This document shows, piece after piece, positions 1-8,711 of a stretch of 64,000 nt of DNA. The notes below the pieces were generated by a model. That model saw only the letters and a list, made by a program, of their open reading frames with translations. It was not told the origin of the DNA and searched no databases. The position numbers and the translations under genes are program-made. Origin of the DNA: Korobacter sp963703075 (GTDB lineage: Bacteria > Acidobacteriota > Terriglobia > Terriglobales > Acidobacteriaceae); contig OY969786.1 of the NCBI GenBank assembly GCA_963703075.1, positions 1,612,001 to 1,676,000 of the forward strand. The letters run 5' to 3'. Numbering within the stretch: the stretch's first letter is position 1; each line of letters starts with the position of its first letter.

Positions 1-2609
1 AAAGCGTAAAGGGCAGGACTTACACTGGTTGCAATCCACCCCTGGATCGCCGGGGCTTTCGTCAGCATGGCGTCGCCTGCCGCGCTGATAAAACCGCCAG
101 GCGGAATTTTAGGAAGGCCGCTGTCCCCCGCAATCGGGAGAACTCGCACGCTATCCGACGTCTTGGTGCGCACATAGAACAACGTTCCCGCCGCATTCCA
201 ATCGACCCAGCAATAGTCATTGCAAAGATCGTAAGACTTCCCCGTATCGGTCGCGTACAAGCGTGATCGCAGGGTGTGGTCCGCGTCGTCGCCCGGCGAC
301 ATGGCGACGATCCAGCGTCCGTCGGGCGAGGCCGTTTGCATGTCGAAAATCTTCTCCGGAGACACCTTGGTACGTCCGCTCCCATCAACCTTTTCCCGGT
401 AAAGAAAATTGAGGCCGTTCTCCACCGCCCGAAACACCAATTCATCATTGGAAAGAAATACAGGCGAGTCTTCCACCACTTGCGACGTGAGCTGGATGGG
501 GGCCGTCCGATGATTGGTAGGTGCCACCCAAATGTTCGATCGGCCTTTGTCGTCTTTGGCGGTAAAAGCCACCAGCTTTTCGTCCGGAGAAATACTGTAG
601 CCGTTGTGCGTTCCTACGTTCGGCGGTTCCAGCTTCACGTTCGGCAATACGCTCTCGATCCGGCCACCGTCGAGGTCCTTCCTCCACAGTTCAGTTTCCT
701 GGCTCTCGCCGCGCGACATGAGGAAGTAAAGTTTTTTTCCATCGTGCGAAAACTCAGGCACCATCGCATTTCCTTCCAGCGATAGCTGATGATCGCCCTC
801 CTTGTCGTGCAGCCACAGCGTGCTGTCCTGCGTGCCTACCGACGTGATCAACCCCTTCCCATCCGATTCCATCGCGATGCCGTCCTGCGAAGTTGGACCC
901 GTCGTGACCTGCTCGGGCTCGCCCGCGGGAAAGCGCTGCCGCCAGATGTGACTCGCGTCCGTCTGCACATTGAGGTACATCCACTTGCCGTCGGGTGACC
1001 ACGCGGCCCCAAGACATCGGCGCTCCGGAGGGCCGACCACCTGGATCTTGCCGCCACCGTCGAAGGGCAACACGCGGCACGGAAGGAAATCCCCGCGGCT
1101 GTCCATCTCGACAACCAGGACCCACTTTCCGTCAGGCGACAGATAGGAGTGATGCGCCATGCTGCGTTCGCCCACCGGAACATACACGTCCCGCGCATGA
1201 CTGCGGCTCTCATCCGACGTCACCACCGCCATGTGCAGGCCCGACTTGATCTCTGAGTACATCACCCGGGAACCGCCCTCCACCCATGTGAGCGACGATG
1301 CGTTCGGCAAAAACGGATGCGGATCGCTTTTCAGCACCGACGTCTCCCACGTATCCCAGGGATTGAACACCGAGTACTCAATCCGGGAGCCATCTGGAGA
1401 AAACACCGGGCTCAATTTCTCCCGATCATCATTCGTAAGCTGCACCGGATCGCCATTCGGCAGCAATTTCACATAAAGCTGACCCGGACCAAAGAACGCA
1501 TCGTCGCCGCGAATAAACGCCAGCATGCGCCCGTCCGGCGACAATGCCGGATACACCACCGAATCGGTGAAAAACGTAAGCTGTTTCCAATCCGTGCTCT
1601 GTGCTGGCCCAGTTTTTCCATGCGAAGACGACAAAACGAACCAGATCACCGCCGACGTCACCAGCGACGCTGCGAGACCTAAACCAATGCGCTTCGCCAG
1701 CGTCCGCCTGGGCGGTTCCACCACCGCTACGCTTGACCGGTGAACCCCTGACGTCGTGTCCCGCTTCAGCCGCTCCAGGTCCGCCCGCATCTCCGCCGCG
1801 TGCTGGTAGCGAAGATTGCGGTCCTTCTCCAGCGCCTTATAAACGATCCGTTCCAGCTCCGGCGAGACATTCTGGTTCAGGTGCGAGGGCGGCGCCGGCG
1901 TGGTGTCGAGAATCGCCTTCAGGATCACCCCCGAACTCTCGCCGCGGAACGCCAGCTTCCCCGTCGCCATCTCGTAAAGCACCGCGCCAAAGGAAAACAG
2001 ATCGCTGCGCGCGTCCAGCTCCTTGGCGCGCACCTGCTCGGGCGACATGTAGGCGATCGTCCCCAGCATCGAACCAGGACTCGTCAGGTGATCCTCATCC
2101 CCGCCCTCCGTCATCGTCCGCGCATTCGACAACGCCGACGGCGCCACCTTGGCCAGCCCGAAATCGAGGATCTTCGCGTGCCCGCGCTCCGTCACAAACA
2201 AATTCGCAGGCTTGATGTCGCGATGGACAATTCCCTTCGCATGGGCGGCGTCCAACGCATCGGCGATCTCGATCGCCAGCGTCAGCAGGATCTCCGGCTC
2301 CATCACCTGCTCCGCGATCCGATGCTTGAGCGTCGCCCCGTCAAGAAATTCCATGACGATGAACGCCTGCCCGTCCACCTCGCCAATGTCATAAATTGTG
2401 CAGATATTCGGATGGTTCAGGGCCGAAGCCGATTGCGCCTCCCGCCGGAAGCGCGCCAGCGCCTGCGGGTCGCTCGCCACGGCATCCGGCAGGAACTTCA
2501 ATGCCACGAAGCGGTGCAGCCGCGTGTCCTCCGCCTTGTACACCACGCCCATGCCGCCGCCGCCGATTTTCTCGACGATCCGGTAGTGAGAGACAGTCTG
2601 ATTGATCAT
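1..2609 (-). CDS. Serine/threonine protein kinase with C-terminal TolB/WD40-like repeats (3' end outside window)
   Basis: The frame is open from an ATG at 2609 to the window edge (869 codons, no stop). The N-terminal kinase domain is complete: Gly-rich loop IGGGGMGVVYKA (residues 15-26), VALK lysine K38, HRDIKPAN at 129-136 with D131, and DFG at 149-151, followed by an APE-like MSPEQ. A single membrane segment lies near residues 305-325. After it come repeated PD40-type motifs such as LSPDGRMLAFI, FSPDGSRIEYS, LSPDGKWVLVV and FSHDGKKLYFL (about residues 350-800), which predict a periplasmic beta-propeller. This Hanks-type receptor-kinase layout is common in Acidobacteriota; the ligand is unknown. 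It is divergent from the GAF gene at 2759. Confidence 0.93.
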   Translation of the reverse strand, partial: MINQTVSHYRIVEKIGGGGMGVVYKAEDTRLHRFVALKFLPDAVASDPQALARFRREAQSASALNHPNICTIYDIGEVDGQAFIVMEFLDGATLKHRIAEQVMEPEILLTLAIEIADALDAAHAKGIVHRDIKPANLFVTERGHAKILDFGLAKVAPSALSNARTMTEGGDEDHLTSPGSMLGTIAYMSPEQVRAKELDARSDLFSFGAVLYEMATGKLAFRGESSGVILKAILDTTPAPPSHLNQNVSPELERIVYKALEKDRNLRYQHAAEMRADLERLKRDTTSGVHRSSVAVVEPPRRTLAKRIGLGLAASLVTSAVIWFVLSSSHGKTGPAQSTDWKQLTFFTDSVVYPALSPDGRMLAFIRGDDAFFGPGQLYVKLLPNGDPVQLTNDDREKLSPVFSPDGSRIEYSVFNPWDTWETSVLKSDPHPFLPNASSLTWVEGGSRVMYSEIKSGLHMAVVTSDESRSHARDVYVPVGERSMAHHSYLSPDGKWVLVVEMDSRGDFLPCRVLPFDGGGKIQVVGPPERRCLGAAWSPDGKWMYLNVQTDASHIWRQRFPAGEPEQVTTGPTSQDGIAMESDGKGLITSVGTQDSTLWLHDKEGDHQLSLEGNAMVPEFSHDGKKLYFLMSRGESQETELWRKDLDGGRIESVLPNVKLEPPNVGTHNGYSISPDEKLVAFTAKDDKGRSNIWVAPTNHRTAPIQLTSQVVEDSPVFLSNDELVFRAVENGLNFLYREKVDGSGRTKVSPEKIFDMQTASPDGRWIVAMSPGDDADHTLRSRLYATDTGKSYDLCNDYCWVDWNAAGTLFYVRTKTSDSVRVLPIAGDSGLPKIPPGGFISAAGDAMLTKAPAIQGWIATSVSPALYA

Positions 2610-2758
2610 GAAAGGATGCGGAGTGGTGTCATCTTAGCGGTGCCCGCCGCGTCCGTCAACGCAAGCCAGCAGCCGGAGTTCGGCCGCTGCAAAGGTATAA
2701 TGGAACCTGATCGCAAACGACGGCAGCGTCACTATTCTCATTGGAAATACTTTACTGC

Positions 2759-3565
2759 ATGGAAACTCAGAACCTGCAAGATACCGGCCTCGAAGTCATC
2801 GATCTTCACGACGACATCCAATTCTCCGCACGCCATCTGCACACCCGCGATATTTCCATGCAGATGGAAGGCATGCGCCGCCTCACCCGCGCCTTCGTCG
2901 AAAGCCCCGAGACTCTTCTCCAGGAGCTGGTCAACTCCGCCATCGAGTTGTGCGATGCCGACAGCGCCGGCATCAGCATCGAGCAGGAAACCCGCACCGA
3001 GGAGAACTTCTATCGCTGGGTCGCCACTGCCGGAAAGTACTCTCATTTCCTCGACGCGACTCTGCCTCACTACCCCAGCGCATGCACCATCTGTCTCGAA
3101 CGCGGACGCCCCCAGCTCTTCCGCGTTTCCAAGCGCTTTTTCGACCTTATGGGCGTCGAGGCACCCAATGTCACCGACGGCCTCCTGCTTCCCTGGAAGA
3201 CCGAGGAAAGCCGCGGGACCTTCTGGATCATGTCGCATGAGAAAGTCGAGGCCTTTGACCGCAACGATCTTGCCATGATGCAGACGCTATCGGATTTCGC
3301 CGCCATGGCCGTCCGCCATCAGCGCCAGCAGCGCACCCTGATGGAACAAGCGAGCGCCGCCGCCGCCGCCGCCATGGCCAACGAGTTGGCCCACCAGATC
3401 AACAATCCCCTGCAGATTTTTTCCAATGTGGTCTACCTCGCGCAGTCCGGTAAAAGCTCCCTCGACGCAAAGTCTTTGGCGGAGGCGATGGCAGAGCCTC
3501 TCGACCGCCTCTCCGTGCTGGTGAAGCAGCTCCTCGCAATTCCCCTCGCTGCACAGCCCAGGTAA
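2759..3565 (+). CDS. GAF-domain protein with histidine-kinase-like H-box but no ATPase domain
   Basis: The protein has 268 residues from the ATG at 2759; an in-frame TTG at 2741 is a less likely start. Residues about 45-187 look like a GAF sensor domain, with the core LCDADSAGISIE and the closing helix LSDFAAMAVRHQRQQ. This is followed by an Ala-rich linker and an H-box, ANELAHQINNPLQ, with His212 in the position of a HisKA phosphoacceptor. The protein ends about 55 residues later, with no N, G1, F or G2 box, so it cannot phosphorylate itself. It may be a phosphotransfer or dimerisation partner for another kinase, or a remnant of a kinase. Function is unknown beyond that. Confidence 0.85.
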   Translation: METQNLQDTGLEVIDLHDDIQFSARHLHTRDISMQMEGMRRLTRAFVESPETLLQELVNSAIELCDADSAGISIEQETRTEENFYRWVATAGKYSHFLDATLPHYPSACTICLERGRPQLFRVSKRFFDLMGVEAPNVTDGLLLPWKTEESRGTFWIMSHEKVEAFDRNDLAMMQTLSDFAAMAVRHQRQQRTLMEQASAAAAAAMANELAHQINNPLQIFSNVVYLAQSGKSSLDAKSLAEAMAEPLDRLSVLVKQLLAIPLAAQPR

Positions 3566-3586
3566 CTCACCTTCCACCGCGCAAAT

Positions 3587-3598
3587 GTGAACGTTCAC
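3587..3598. promoter_or_regulatory. Perfect 12-bp palindrome upstream of thiC
   Basis: GTGAACGTTCAC is a perfect inverted repeat just upstream of a TATAAT -10-like hexamer at 3647-3652. It could be an operator for thiC. No TPP riboswitch consensus is visible in the roughly 100 nt between the GAF gene and thiC. Confidence 0.3.
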
Positions 3599-3646
3599 GC
3601 GCGTCCAGCGACTGCAAGTGCCTCCGGCACGATCTCCGCCGCAGCG

Positions 3647-3652
3647 TATAAT
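3647..3652 (+). promoter_or_regulatory. Candidate -10 box of the thiC promoter
   Basis: TATAAT is a perfect sigma-70 -10 hexamer 32 nt before the preferred thiC start at 3685. No convincing -35 is visible at 16-18 nt upstream. Confidence 0.4.
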
Positions 3653-3684
3653 TTTCCTTTCACCCCGAGATGGAGACCCGATTT

Positions 3685-5148
3685 ATGAGCAGCCCGAACG
3701 GCAACGGAAACGGCACCCCCACGACTACCCCGAAACCGCGCGAAGAATGGATCGTGAACCGCCGCGCCGAAGCTGCCCGCACCGGCGACAACAACGTCTC
3801 CCAAATGCATTTCGCCCGCCAAGGGCTCGTCACCGAAGAAATGCTCTTTGTCGCCGAGCGCGAACGCGTTGCACCGGAAGTCATTCGCGCCGAGGTGGCC
3901 ATCGGACGCATGATCATCCCCGCCAACATCAATCATCCCGAGCTCGAACCCATGGCCATCGGCATCGAGTCCAAGTGCAAGATCAACGCCAATATCGGCA
4001 ACTCCGCCGTTACCTCCGATATCGAAACCGAGCTCAAGAAGCTCCACACCTCCGTCCACTACGGAGCCGACACCGTCATGGACCTCTCGACCGGCGGCGA
4101 CATTCACGAAATCCGCGAAGCCATCCTCCGCCACTCGCCCGTGCCCATCGGCACCGTGCCGATCTACGAAGCCGTCTCGCGCGTGAAGCGCATCGAAGAC
4201 CTCACCGCCGATCTCATGCTCGAAGTGATCGAAGAGCAAGCACAGCAAGGCGTCGATTACATGACCATTCACGCCGGCGTGCTCATTCAATACCTGCCGC
4301 TGGTCGCCAAGCGCATCACCGGCATCGTCAGCCGTGGCGGCGCAATCCTCGCCCAGTGGATGGCCCACCACCACAAGCAGAACTTCCTCTACGAGCGCTT
4401 CGATGACATCACCAAGGTCCTGAAGAAGTACGACGTCTCCTATTCTTTAGGCGACGGACTTCGCCCCGGCTCAATCGCCGACGCCAGCGACGAAGCTCAG
4501 TTCTCCGAGTTGAAGACCCTTGGCGAACTCACCACCAAAGCCTGGGAGCACGACGTCCAGGTCATGATCGAAGGCCCCGGCCACGTCCCTCTCGACAAGA
4601 TCAAGGAGCAAGTCGACCTCGAAGTCGAACTCTGCCACGGCGCGCCCTTCTACACCCTCGGCCCGCTCGTCATCGATATCGCTCCCGGCTACGACCACAT
4701 CACAAGCGCCATCGGTGCCGCCCTGATCGGCTGGCACGGCGCGAGCATGCTCTGCTACGTCACCCCGAAAGAGCATCTCGGCCTGCCCAACGAGAAGGAC
4801 GTGAAAGACGGCATCATCGCTTACAAGATCGCCGCCCACGCCGCCGACGTCGCCCGCCACCGTCCCGGCGCGCAGGATCGCGACAACGCCCTGAGCCATG
4901 CCCGCTATACCTTCGATTGGGAAAAGCAGTTCGCCCTCTCGCTCGATCCCGAGACTGCCCGCTCCATGCACGACGAAACGCTTCCCGATGCGTATTACAA
5001 GGAAGCCGCTTTCTGCTCCATGTGCGGACCGAAGTTCTGCTCGATGAATTATTCGTCGAAGGTCGATGAGTACAACAAGCAGGTGCACGGCATCGAGAAG
5101 AAAGACTACGCGGCAGAGATGGCCGCCCAACTCACCATCCTCAAGTAG
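3685..5148 (+). CDS. thiC: Phosphomethylpyrimidine synthase ThiC
   Basis: ThiC is a radical-SAM enzyme that converts aminoimidazole ribotide to hydroxymethylpyrimidine phosphate for thiamine synthesis. The protein is about 487 residues, close to the short bacterial/plant-type core. The C-terminal cluster motif is intact: FCSMCGPKFCSMN gives C-x2-C-x4-C for the 4Fe-4S cluster. Conserved blocks such as EGPGHVPLDKIKEQ, APGYDHITSAIGAA and LCYVTPKEHLGLPN are all present. The ATG at 3685 is preferred because GGAG lies 9 nt upstream; an in-frame ATG exists at 3670. It is not next to other thi genes, and no riboswitch is visible. Confidence 0.97.
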   Translation: MSSPNGNGNGTPTTTPKPREEWIVNRRAEAARTGDNNVSQMHFARQGLVTEEMLFVAERERVAPEVIRAEVAIGRMIIPANINHPELEPMAIGIESKCKINANIGNSAVTSDIETELKKLHTSVHYGADTVMDLSTGGDIHEIREAILRHSPVPIGTVPIYEAVSRVKRIEDLTADLMLEVIEEQAQQGVDYMTIHAGVLIQYLPLVAKRITGIVSRGGAILAQWMAHHHKQNFLYERFDDITKVLKKYDVSYSLGDGLRPGSIADASDEAQFSELKTLGELTTKAWEHDVQVMIEGPGHVPLDKIKEQVDLEVELCHGAPFYTLGPLVIDIAPGYDHITSAIGAALIGWHGASMLCYVTPKEHLGLPNEKDVKDGIIAYKIAAHAADVARHRPGAQDRDNALSHARYTFDWEKQFALSLDPETARSMHDETLPDAYYKEAAFCSMCGPKFCSMNYSSKVDEYNKQVHGIEKKDYAAEMAAQLTILK

Positions 5149-5160
5149 AGCGAATCTCTG

Positions 5161-5416
5161 GTCGCCCCACCCTCGTCCAAAGCATGGGGGCGGAATGACT
5201 ATGGGTGCCCCACCCTCGTCCGAAGGACAGGGTGGGATGCCGACTGTGGGTGCCCCACCCTTGTCCGAAGGACAGGGTGGGTGGGCAAGACCGCCAGCGT
5301 CTCGATCATTTCAAGAACTCGTCCCGAGCTCTCTTCCATTTCGAACTTGTCGGGTAAGAAACCGTAGCGGTCGGGAATCTGTGGGTGTCCCACCCTCGTC
5401 CGAAGGACAGGGTGGG
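5161..5416. repeat. Cluster of REP-like GC-rich hairpins downstream of thiC
   Basis: Three nearly identical units occur at 5202-5236, 5246-5281 and 5380-5416, plus a degenerate one at 5161-5191. Each folds as CCCACCCT-(bulge)-GTCC, loop GAA, GGAC-AGGGTGGG. Orientation is the same in all. A related single unit lies at 46679-46717. No run of T follows, so these are more REP-like than classical terminators, although they sit just after the thiC stop. Confidence 0.8.
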
Positions 5417-5426
5417 ATTGGAAAGT

Positions 5427-5933
5427 CTAGTCTTCCCGCTTGCTGCTTCGCTTCCGCACGTCCACCACGATCGTTTCCGCCAGCCTGTCCTGGGCGCACA
5501 TCCGGTTGCGGTCCCAGAAGAACTGCAGGAAACCCAACCCGCCCTCCAGCACCGCCGCGCCGTAACCAAGCGCTCTCTCAATCGACTGCCACCTGCCGAG
5601 CCGCTCGCTCGTCAACGAGACAATCCTGGTGCGCGCCACCCACTTTCCCGGCGTACGGCCGTTGCCCAGATAATTGGCCAGCCCCCAATACACCAGCATC
5701 ACGGCAATGTTTCCCTTCTCGTGGAAATCCCAAACCATCTCGATGTGTTGTTGATGGAACACATAACGGCGCCACGCAAATTCCAGCGGTGCCCAGATTG
5801 CGACCGCAAGCAGCAGATCGACGAAATAGCCCAAGACTCTTTGCCAGAAGGTCGCGAGGGGCACCCCGTTCAGGGCGTGCATCTGCTCACTCTCATGAGC
5901 GCTGAAATAGCGGCGGGGCCGATTCCGATTCAC
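5427..5933 (-). CDS. RDD family membrane protein
   Basis: The protein has 168 residues. RDD-family features are visible: an aromatic/basic start followed by RVLGYFVDLLLAVAIW (residues about 32-47, first membrane segment), a second hydrophobic segment near 75-90, the loop NGRTPGKWVARTRIVS and the end motif QDRLAETIVV. RDD proteins are small integral membrane proteins, mostly of unknown role, some linked to transport or Na+/H+ antiport. It lies at the 3' end of a minus-strand run and starts 57 nt after the repaired stop of the next upstream gene. Confidence 0.85.
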   Translation of the reverse strand: MNRNRPRRYFSAHESEQMHALNGVPLATFWQRVLGYFVDLLLAVAIWAPLEFAWRRYVFHQQHIEMVWDFHEKGNIAVMLVYWGLANYLGNGRTPGKWVARTRIVSLTSERLGRWQSIERALGYGAAVLEGGLGFLQFFWDRNRMCAQDRLAETIVVDVRKRSSKRED

Positions 5934-5990
5934 GCAACGCAGTATAGCAACGCCCAGCGGCGCGCCTGTTTTCCAGCCAACCGGGAATCG

Positions 5991-6438
5991 CTATTCCTTG
6001 GATCCCTTCTCCATCAACCGCTTGGTAAGCAAAACCAGCCCCAGGACCTGCGGTCCACTCCGACACGATGTTGCCCACCACTTGGCCCCATTTTCCCTGC
6101 GGATCCGAGCGGGAAAACAACACCACCCATCCGATCCCCGTGACTAAGAGAAAAACGGTCAGCGAATGATCGTAGAGCCACAGCACCACTGGCTTGGCGA
6201 ACCAGGCTCTCGGGCGCTTGCTCTCCGACGAACCAATCTCGAAAAGATATTTCGTCGCATACACCGTCACCACGACGCCCGACCAATCCGCGATGGCGTT
6301 GCCGAAAAACGATCCCCAATGTGTGTTTGGGCTAGAACGCGTGTAGAGAACGAACCAGAGCAATAAAAAAAAGCAGGCAGCGATTCCGAGTCCGTGGCGA
6401 TGCCAGAACCCTGTTTTGCCGCGCGAGGGAGTTTGCAT
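5991..6438 (-). CDS. Integral membrane protein with internal duplication; frameshifted near 6051
   Basis: The uninterrupted frame runs from 6438 to 5893 and overlaps the RDD start. The C-terminus makes sense only if one base is removed at the GGACCG at 6051-6056. The frame then ends QVLGLVLLTKRLMEKGSKE with a TAG at 5991, giving 148 residues and no overlap. The support is internal: the first half (VLYTRSSPNTHWGSFFGNAI, then ADWSGVVVTVYATKYLFEIG) aligns with the second (VLFSRSDPQGKWGQVVGNIV, then SEWT-QVLGLVLLTKRLMEKG) only in the repaired frame. Four hydrophobic segments fit two repeats of two helices. The family is not recognised, and the function is unknown. Confidence 0.7.
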
Positions 6439-6492
6439 AGTGGATTCAGAGTGCCGGAATCGAGCCCAGAGTTGCCAGCAGCCCGCAATCCC

Positions 6493-6991
6493 TTACTTCT
6501 TCGGACGCGAAGTCGGCGGAACTAAACCGTTCGCGCGGTAATACGCAACCAGCAACCCGTAATGCTCCGCCGTGTGCTCCGTTACATCCAGCCACGGGTC
6601 GACGGTCTTCGCAAAGGACGTGTCGGGCAGGCCCTTCACGGTGGCCTCCGCGTCGTCGATCGACTTCTGCATCAACGCCACAATTTCCGCCTTGGTCTTG
6701 TAGTCCTTCGGATCGAGGTCGGTCCGATTCCACCTTTTCCCCGCGCCCCGCTTTGGCCGCGTAGACATTCCCTCCGGCTATGTGAACGATTAGTTCGCCA
6801 AACGACCGCATCTCCGGCTTCATCCGATAGTCATACTTGTCTTCCGGAAAATCCTGCGCCATCTCCAGCACGTGATGATTGATCATCGCGAAGTGCCCCC
6901 GCACCGAATCGGCGGCCGACGTCGTTTGCGAATGCGCTCCGATGGCGAGCACCATCAAAAGCGGTAGCGCGAGCATGGCTGTACGTTTCAT
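6493..6991 (-). CDS. Secreted DinB-superfamily protein, frameshifted near 6720
   Basis: A strong Shine-Dalgarno GGAGGG precedes the ATG at 6991. Residues 1-22 form a signal peptide (MKRTAMLALPLLMVLAIGAH). The mature part has DinB-like helices with His positions (INHHVLEMAQ, LIVHIAGGN). The frame is lost after GEKVESD and resumes as DLDPKDYKTKAEIVALMQKS, ending HTAEHYGLLVAYYRANG and SRPKK. Removing one C from the GGACCG at 6720-6725 joins the two halves into a 165-residue protein. DinB-fold proteins are four-helix metal-binding proteins, often thiol-dependent. The unrepaired upstream frame would run to 6446. Confidence 0.75.
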
Positions 6992-7085
6992 AGAACCCTC
7001 CGCATGACAGACGCTCCTATCCGCTGAATGTCACGAGGATTCGTTGCATGCTCATCCGAGTGCCGCAGGCACGCCAGTTCAATAG

Positions 7086-7105
7086 CCCAGCGCTTAAGCG
7101 CTGGG
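7086..7105. repeat. Perfect 20-bp palindrome between two DinB-like genes
   Basis: CCCAGCGCTTAAGCGCTGGG is a perfect palindrome, followed at 7127-7140 by a second stem, TCCGCTTTAGCGGA. They lie in the 186-bp gap between the genes at 6991 and 7178. They are most likely a REP-type element, and could also act as a transcript-end structure. Confidence 0.6.
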
Positions 7106-7177
7106 AAAAGCACGCCTGCACCCGAGTCCGCTTTAGCGGACGCCACTGCCCGAACCTCACGAGGATGAAGCCCATCC

Positions 7178-7678
7178 TTACGCAAACGGGTTCTCGTCCG
7201 CCGTCGGCCCGTAGACCACAGGTACCTTCACATCCAACAACCGCAGATAAACCGACAACTGTCCACGATGATGATAAAGATGGTTCAACATGTTTGTGCG
7301 CAAGGCCGCAATCCTTGGCTTCCGCAGAAGCTCTTTCCCTTGAAACACCAGCCGCCAGTCGCCCCGCGCACGCTCTTCCGTCAACCCGGCTAACGCTTTC
7401 TCCCCCAGCGCCGCATTTTTCTCGAACGCCTCGCGCACCTGTTCTGCGCTCGTCACCACCGTTGGCGTACCTCCGCCGGGAGAAAACTCGTCCTGGCTGA
7501 TAATCTTCTCCGCCATCCCCGGCAGATTTGCCACATGCAATGCCAACTCGCCAAGGGTGCGTGATTTCGCGTGCGGCCGCCATGCAATCTTCTCGGTAGG
7601 CACACGTTCAAGGATCCGGCGCACCGCCGGCATCTCCTCACGAAACTCCGCCTGCATCGCCTCGATCAGATCTTTCAC
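7178..7678 (-). CDS. DinB/DfsB-family protein
   Basis: The protein has 166 residues and starts at GTG 7678, with GGAGG 5 nt upstream overlapping the stop of the preceding gene. It is an all-helical DinB fold, with the metal-binding histidines likely to be those in LALHVANLPG and NHLYHHRGQL. The segment HHRGQLSVYLRLLDVKVP is typical of the family C-terminal helix. DinB superfamily members include mycothiol/bacillithiol S-transferases and damage-inducible proteins; the substrate here is unknown. It is translationally close to the DUF4230 gene upstream. Confidence 0.88.
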   Translation of the reverse strand: MKDLIEAMQAEFREEMPAVRRILERVPTEKIAWRPHAKSRTLGELALHVANLPGMAEKIISQDEFSPGGGTPTVVTSAEQVREAFEKNAALGEKALAGLTEERARGDWRLVFQGKELLRKPRIAALRTNMLNHLYHHRGQLSVYLRLLDVKVPVVYGPTADENPFA

Positions 7679-7687
7679 ACCCGCCTC

Positions 7688-8344
7688 CTAGTGAAACTCC
7701 ACGTTTGCAAAACCCAGGCCGGTCAGCAGGCTCGTCAGCGTCTGTCTCCCGTTTTTGGCCGCGGTATTCAAAACTCCGTCCTGCAGCGCCGCGCCTTCCA
7801 ACTGCTTCTCCGCTTCTACCCGGACTTCGCTCTCCAACTGCGGATCCGGCGTGGAAAACAGCCCCGTGTCCCGCGAGTACACCTGCGTCTTCGCGCTATC
7901 CAACCGCGTAGTAAAAATCTCCGCCGGAGGAAGCTGGATCGAAACATTTCTGCCGTGCACCACCACGTCCGACGGTTGCAGCTTCGACAAATCGACGCCC
8001 GCGATCACCTCTCCATGCACCATCAACAGCAAACGATCGCCCGCCAGGAAGCTCGGCAAAACCGGGTTCTCGCGCGCCCCGCTTACGATCTTGTCCATGC
8101 TGTAACTCACCGTTTCGAGCCGCTGCAGAGCGCGGATCTGCCGGATCACCGTGGGTTGGTCGACCGAAATGTGCAGTTCGCCCCCTCGCAGCAACTGCCC
8201 GATCTCCCGTACCCCGAATCCGGTGATCGCCAACAACGCGCCTCCCAGTACCACCAAGGCGAGGATGATTCCCAGCAGGAGTCCCCGCAGAATGCTGGAA
8301 GGCCGTTTTTCTTTCACGATGGGCGCAATTTGGGTTGGAATCAC
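7688..8344 (-). CDS. DUF4230 domain protein, membrane-anchored
   Basis: The protein has 218 residues and starts at GTG 8344. One membrane segment (LLLGIILALVVLGGALLAI, residues about 22-40) anchors a periplasmic domain. The conserved DUF4230 region IRALQRLETVSYSMDKIV follows, then LAGDRLLLMVHGEVIAGVDL. DUF4230 is a widespread family without an assigned function. It is the first gene of the minus-strand run down to 5427. Confidence 0.85.
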   Translation of the reverse strand: MIPTQIAPIVKEKRPSSILRGLLLGIILALVVLGGALLAITGFGVREIGQLLRGGELHISVDQPTVIRQIRALQRLETVSYSMDKIVSGARENPVLPSFLAGDRLLLMVHGEVIAGVDLSKLQPSDVVVHGRNVSIQLPPAEIFTTRLDSAKTQVYSRDTGLFSTPDPQLESEVRVEAEKQLEGAALQDGVLNTAAKNGRQTLTSLLTGLGFANVEFH

Positions 8345-8711
8345 GATTTCACGAGTCTATGCGCACCCCAATTCGCTTGTCACATTTACCTGTGATTTCC
8401 TTCACGTTCCCATGCGACCGTCTTCACAGACTCTCGCCGCGCCGTGCTCTACTATGCGCATGTCGCGCATTGGGGTCGTGCAGAACCATTCGTCTCCAAG
8501 CTGATCCGAAGTCCATAGTTTTCAATATTTTGCGCGTAACCTCCTTGGATGGAATATTTTGCGATCAAAACTTCTGCAAAATCTTGATAACAAGGCGGCG
8601 GCTTCCCGTGGGTAGGCTCTCTTTTCCGCAAACTTTCCCGTCCGTGGACGGATAGAAAAGCTGAATCCGGTACTCTATTCTCTCGTTCTAATACGGGAAT
8701 ACGGGTGCACG
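8345..8711. other. Intergenic region between divergent DUF4230 and phosphatase genes
   Basis: No gene was found in these 367 bp. The region becomes AT-rich toward the phosphatase gene and holds a direct repeat, AATATTTTGCG, at 8524-8534 and 8553-8563. This 29-nt spacing (about three helical turns) could be a tandem regulator site. It must contain the promoters of both divergent genes, but no clear -35/-10 pair was identified. Confidence 0.4.

Noticed and set aside
1800..3278. Long plus-strand open frame opposite the Ser/Thr kinase
   Set aside because: The minus strand encodes a kinase with all catalytic motifs. The plus frame is Arg/Pro-rich and runs into the GAF gene; it is a shadow caused by high GC.
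5066..5905. Plus-strand frame running from the thiC end through the hairpin cluster
   Set aside because: It translates the REP-like units repeatedly (VGAPPLSEGQGG-like) and is antisense to the RDD gene.
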